From: Spirochaetota bacterium
Lineage (GTDB): Bacteria > Spirochaetota > Spirochaetia > Treponematales > Rectinemataceae
DNA length: 63,637 bases
NCBI GenBank assembly: GCA_029778945.1
Contig: JAKPBN010000220.1
Coordinates: 1-63,637, forward strand
Direction: 5' to 3'
Part shown: positions 61,372-63,637 of the stretch, in pieces
How the letters are laid out: every line of letters starts with the position of its first letter
Position numbering within the stretch: position 1 is the stretch's first letter
Translations under genes and position numbers: made by a program
Notes under the pieces: generated by a model
Seen by the model: the letters and a program-made list of their open reading frames with translations, nothing else
Database searches by the model: none
What the model was told of the DNA's origin: nothing

Positions 61372-62262
61372 ATGAGTGATAAGAAGATTCGCCTAGCCAT
61401 AGCGCCCATCGGCTGGACCAACGACGACCTCCCCGAGCTCGGCGGCCAGATACCCTTCGAGCAGTGCGTGAGCGAGATGGCCCTCGCGGGCTTCGAGGGC
61501 TCCGAGGTGGGCAACAAGTATCCCAAGGACCCCGCCGTCCTCAACAAGGCCCTCGCGATGCGCGGCCTCACAATCTGCAACGCCTGGTTTTCCTCCTTCC
61601 TCACGACCAAGCCCTACGAGGAGGTCGAGAAGGACTTCATCAAGCACCGGGACTTCCTCCATGCCGTAGGCGCCCGGGTGATCGGCGCGGCCGAGCAGGG
61701 CCACTCCATCCAGGGCCAGGACCTGCCGGTCTTTGACAAGAAGCCCAGCTTTACCGACGAGGAGTGGAAGCGCCTATGCGCCGGCCTCAACCGCCTGGGC
61801 GAGCGGGCCAAGGAAAAGGGCATGAGCCTCACCTACCACCACCACATGGGCACCGGGGTCCAGACCGCCTCGGAGATCGACCGCCTCATGGAAGGCACCC
61901 AGGCGGGCCTCCTCGATCTCCTCTACGATACCGGCCACCTCGTCTTCTCCGGGGAGGACCACCTCGCGGTTCTCGCCAAGTGGGGCAAGCGCATCAGGCA
62001 TGTCCACTTGAAGGATGTGCGGCCGGAGGTTGTCGCCCGGGTAAAAAAGGAAAAGCTCTCCTTCCTCGCCGCCGTCAAGTCCGGGGCCTTCACGGTCCCC
62101 GGGGACGGCTCCATCGATTTTGTGCCCGTGTTCAAGGGCCTGGAAAAGGCGGGCTACGAGGGCTGGTGGGTGGTCGAGGCCGAGCAGGACCCCGCCAAGG
62201 CCAACCCCCTCGAGTACGCGCTCAAGGCCCGGAAGTACATCAAGGACAAGGCCGGGATATAG
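61372..62262 (+). CDS. iolE: Inosose dehydratase
   Basis: 296 residues of the AP-endonuclease-2-like TIM-barrel family. [17 protein letters not shown] at the start, [24 protein letters not shown] and [12 protein letters not shown] provide the metal ligands (Glu, His, Asp). It dehydrates scyllo-inosose to the diketone used by IolD. ATG at 61372 with AAGGAGCCAGGT upstream, 11 bases after iolD. The next gene begins 12 bases later, so the operon goes on. Confidence 0.93.
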   Translation: MSDKKIRLAIAPIGWTNDDLPELGGQIPFEQCVSEMALAGFEGSEVGNKYPKDPAVLNKALAMRGLTICNAWFSSFLTTKPYEEVEKDFIKHRDFLHAVGARVIGAAEQGHSIQGQDLPVFDKKPSFTDEEWKRLCAGLNRLGERAKEKGMSLTYHHHMGTGVQTASEIDRLMEGTQAGLLDLLYDTGHLVFSGEDHLAVLAKWGKRIRHVHLKDVRPEVVARVKKEKLSFLAAVKSGAFTVPGDGSIDFVPVFKGLEKAGYEGWWVVEAEQDPAKANPLEYALKARKYIKDKAGI

Positions 62263-62274
62263 GAGGAGGATGAT

Positions 62275-63312
62275 ATGGCTAAGGTGAAAGTCGGGGTCGC
62301 GGGATATGGGGTGATTGGCCAGCGCCTGGCCGACGGCGTGGCCCTTCAGGGGGACATGGAGCTCGTGGGGGTGGCCGATGTGGCTCCGACCCTGTCGGTC
62401 CGGGCCCTGAGGGAGAGGGGCATGCCCTATGCCTTCTATACCGCGAGCGAGGACAAGAGGGCAGAGCTCGACGCCTGCCATATTCCCGTCTCGGGGACGA
62501 TGGAAGAGCTCGTGAAAAAGGTCGACGTGATGCTCGACGCCACCAGCGCTGGAGTCGGCGCCAAGAACAAGGAGCTCTACGCCAAGCTGGGCAAGAAGGC
62601 CATCTTCCAGGGCGGGGAAAAGAATTCCGTGGCCGATGTCTTCTTCCATGGCTACGCCAACTACGAGAAGGGCCTGGGGGCCCAGTTCCTCAAGCTCACC
62701 TCCTGCAACACCACGGGCCTCATCAGGTCGGTGGACTGCATGGACCGGGCCTTTGGGGTCGAGAAGGTCGCGATCACGATCATCCGGCGCGTGGCCGATC
62801 CGGGGGACTACCACCGGGGCCTGACCAACGCCCTCCAGATGGACAAGGCGCCGAGCCACCAGGCCCTCGACCTCATGACCATCCTGCCCCATATCGAGGC
62901 CACGGGCATCCTCGTCCACACCCCCGTGACCCATGGCCACATCATCACCGTGGTCATGACCACCAAGCGGGACGTGAGCGTGGCCGAGGCTGTGGCCGCC
63001 TTCAGGAAGCACCCCCGCATCCGGGTGGTCACCATAGCCGAGGGCTTCCAGGGCAACTCAAGCTTCTTCCGCTACGCCCGGGACCTCGGGAACCCCCGGG
63101 GGGACATGTACGAGATCGGCCTCTGGGAGGACTCGGTGGTCAAGAGCGGCAAGGACCTCATGTTCGCGATCAACATCCCCCAGGAGTCGGTGACGATCCC
63201 TGAGACGATGGACGGGATCCGGGCCTGCATGGGCATGCAGAAGGACAGGATCGTGGCGACGGACACGACCAACAAATACCTGGGGATGGGCAAATGGAAG
63301 GACCTCGCCTGA
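62275..63312 (+). CDS. Archaeal-type (type II) glyceraldehyde-3-phosphate dehydrogenase
   Basis: 345 residues. It does not resemble the usual bacterial GapA. GYGVIGQRLAD (11-20) is the nucleotide loop, TSCNTTGLIR contains the catalytic Cys (C144), and RRVADP plus PSHQALD correspond to the archaeal phosphate-binding stretches RRGADP and PSHHGPD. HTPVTHGHI holds the probable catalytic His. One of the two archaeal His residues in PSHH is replaced by Gln, which may affect phosphate binding or substrate choice. It should oxidise glyceraldehyde 3-phosphate to 1,3-bisphosphoglycerate. Twelve bases after iolE, with GGAGGAGGATGAT upstream. Confidence 0.88.
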   Translation: MAKVKVGVAGYGVIGQRLADGVALQGDMELVGVADVAPTLSVRALRERGMPYAFYTASEDKRAELDACHIPVSGTMEELVKKVDVMLDATSAGVGAKNKELYAKLGKKAIFQGGEKNSVADVFFHGYANYEKGLGAQFLKLTSCNTTGLIRSVDCMDRAFGVEKVAITIIRRVADPGDYHRGLTNALQMDKAPSHQALDLMTILPHIEATGILVHTPVTHGHIITVVMTTKRDVSVAEAVAAFRKHPRIRVVTIAEGFQGNSSFFRYARDLGNPRGDMYEIGLWEDSVVKSGKDLMFAINIPQESVTIPETMDGIRACMGMQKDRIVATDTTNKYLGMGKWKDLA

Positions 63313-63323
63313 GGATGAGGCCG

Positions 63324-63637
63324 ATGGCCGACTTCGATGTGGCCGGGAAGACCGTGGTCTTCCGGCCGGACATCAACTCGCCCATCGACCCGAAGACCAA
63401 GAAGATCGTCAACTGGAACCGCATCGAAAAGACGGTCCCGAGCCTCTCCTGGCTCCTCGGGCACGGGGCCCGGGTGGCCCTGATCGCCCACCAGGGGGAC
63501 ACCCTGGACTACCAGAACCTCATCCCCCTGGCCGAGCACGCCAGCAAGTTGGCCGAGCTCACGGGCAAGAAGGTGGGCTATGTGGACGACGTCTGCGGCC
63601 CCGCTGCCCAGGCCGCGGTCAGGGCCCTCAAGGACGG
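63324..63637 (+). CDS. Archaeal-type phosphoglycerate kinase, N-terminal part (truncated by window)
   Basis: The first 104 residues, cut by the window edge. VVFRPDINSPID, RIEKTVPSLSWLLGHGARVALIAHQG and EHASKLAELTGKKVGYVDDVCGPAA match the opening of archaeal PGK (VLVRVDINSP..., AHQG, VDDV.GP). Bacterial enzymes read DFNVP and SHLGRP at these positions instead. It should form ATP from 1,3-bisphosphoglycerate, the product of the gene before it. ATG at 63324 is preferred; one at 63315 is also in frame but sits at the ribosome-binding site. Only 11 bases separate the two genes, so they surely share a transcript. Confidence 0.85.
   Translation, partial: MADFDVAGKTVVFRPDINSPIDPKTKKIVNWNRIEKTVPSLSWLLGHGARVALIAHQGDTLDYQNLIPLAEHASKLAELTGKKVGYVDDVCGPAAQAAVRALKD

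Noticed and set aside
1-63637. tRNA, rRNA, CRISPR, prophage or transposase genes
   Set aside because: No cloverleaf, rRNA-like stretch, regular spacer array, integrase or transposase motif was seen on reading; a covariance-model scan would be needed to exclude small RNAs.

Overview
The window is a GC-rich bacterial chromosome segment, most probably from a member of the Spirochaetota (Treponema/Spirochaeta side). The clearest lineage signals are a 1091-residue membrane-anchored coiled-coil protein of the SpiroCoCo type and the block rpsU / DUF192 / def / fmt / PASTA protein, an order I associate with treponemes. A DUF1846 protein, the NfnAB transhydrogenase and acetate kinase point to a fermentative, probably anaerobic life. 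Species cannot be named from the sequence. No rRNA, tRNA, CRISPR array, transposase or integrase was seen.

Layout. 1-14.2 kb: nucleoside phosphorylase; nfnA-nfnB-cutC-ROK kinase; TPR and HEAT-repeat exported proteins; GH25 lysozyme; lipoprotein peptidase; histidine phosphatase; RluA-type pseudouridine synthase; SprA-like putative metalloprotease; deoD. 14.2-14.8 kb: gene-free, with a strong hairpin and two 141-bp direct repeats. 14.7-20.05 kb: accessory island, AT-rich up to about 18.0 kb, with single unrelated genes on the + strand (VOC, lipoyl-less E2-type acyltransferase, ICMT-like methyltransferase, TIR-like protein, GNAT, secreted protein, DinB-like) and two gene remains (YjbR, GNAT). 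20-31.8 kb: DUF1846, DUF1761, Fe-S protein, M48 protease, histidine phosphatase, chemoreceptor, SpiroCoCo, M23 peptidase. 31.8-36.6 kb: rpsU, DUF192, def, fmt, PASTA and an RMD1-like protein. 36.6-47.5 kb: GH2 glycosidase, class III cyclase/ATPase/TPR protein, type-4 UDG, priA, EFR1-type ferredoxin, and an unknown gene next to a frameshifted phosphoesterase. 47.5-53 kb: DUF2804, universal stress protein, Nramp transporter, FAH-family protein, beta-helix protein. 53-56.3 kb: ackA and a 7TM-GGDEF protein.

56.2-63.6 kb is the most interesting block. A divergent LacI-type regulator faces a tight operon for myo-inositol catabolism (iolG-iolB-iolD-iolE) that continues into an archaeal-type (type II) glyceraldehyde-3-phosphate dehydrogenase and the start of an archaeal-type phosphoglycerate kinase. 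Two near-identical LacI-type operators each lie 8-10 bases downstream of the -10 element of a predicted promoter. The layout suggests that inositol carbon is fed into a dedicated, archaeal-type ATP-yielding oxidation module.

Two expression features recur. Several genes have a -10-like element only 5-9 bases before the ATG and no Shine-Dalgarno sequence, which predicts leaderless mRNAs. rpsU has no well-placed ATG/GTG/TTG and seems to start at ATT behind a nearly perfect extended Shine-Dalgarno sequence. Intergenic repeats built from CACAGAGG / CACGGAGG words occur at three places. All functions are assigned from motif recognition by eye, without database searches.
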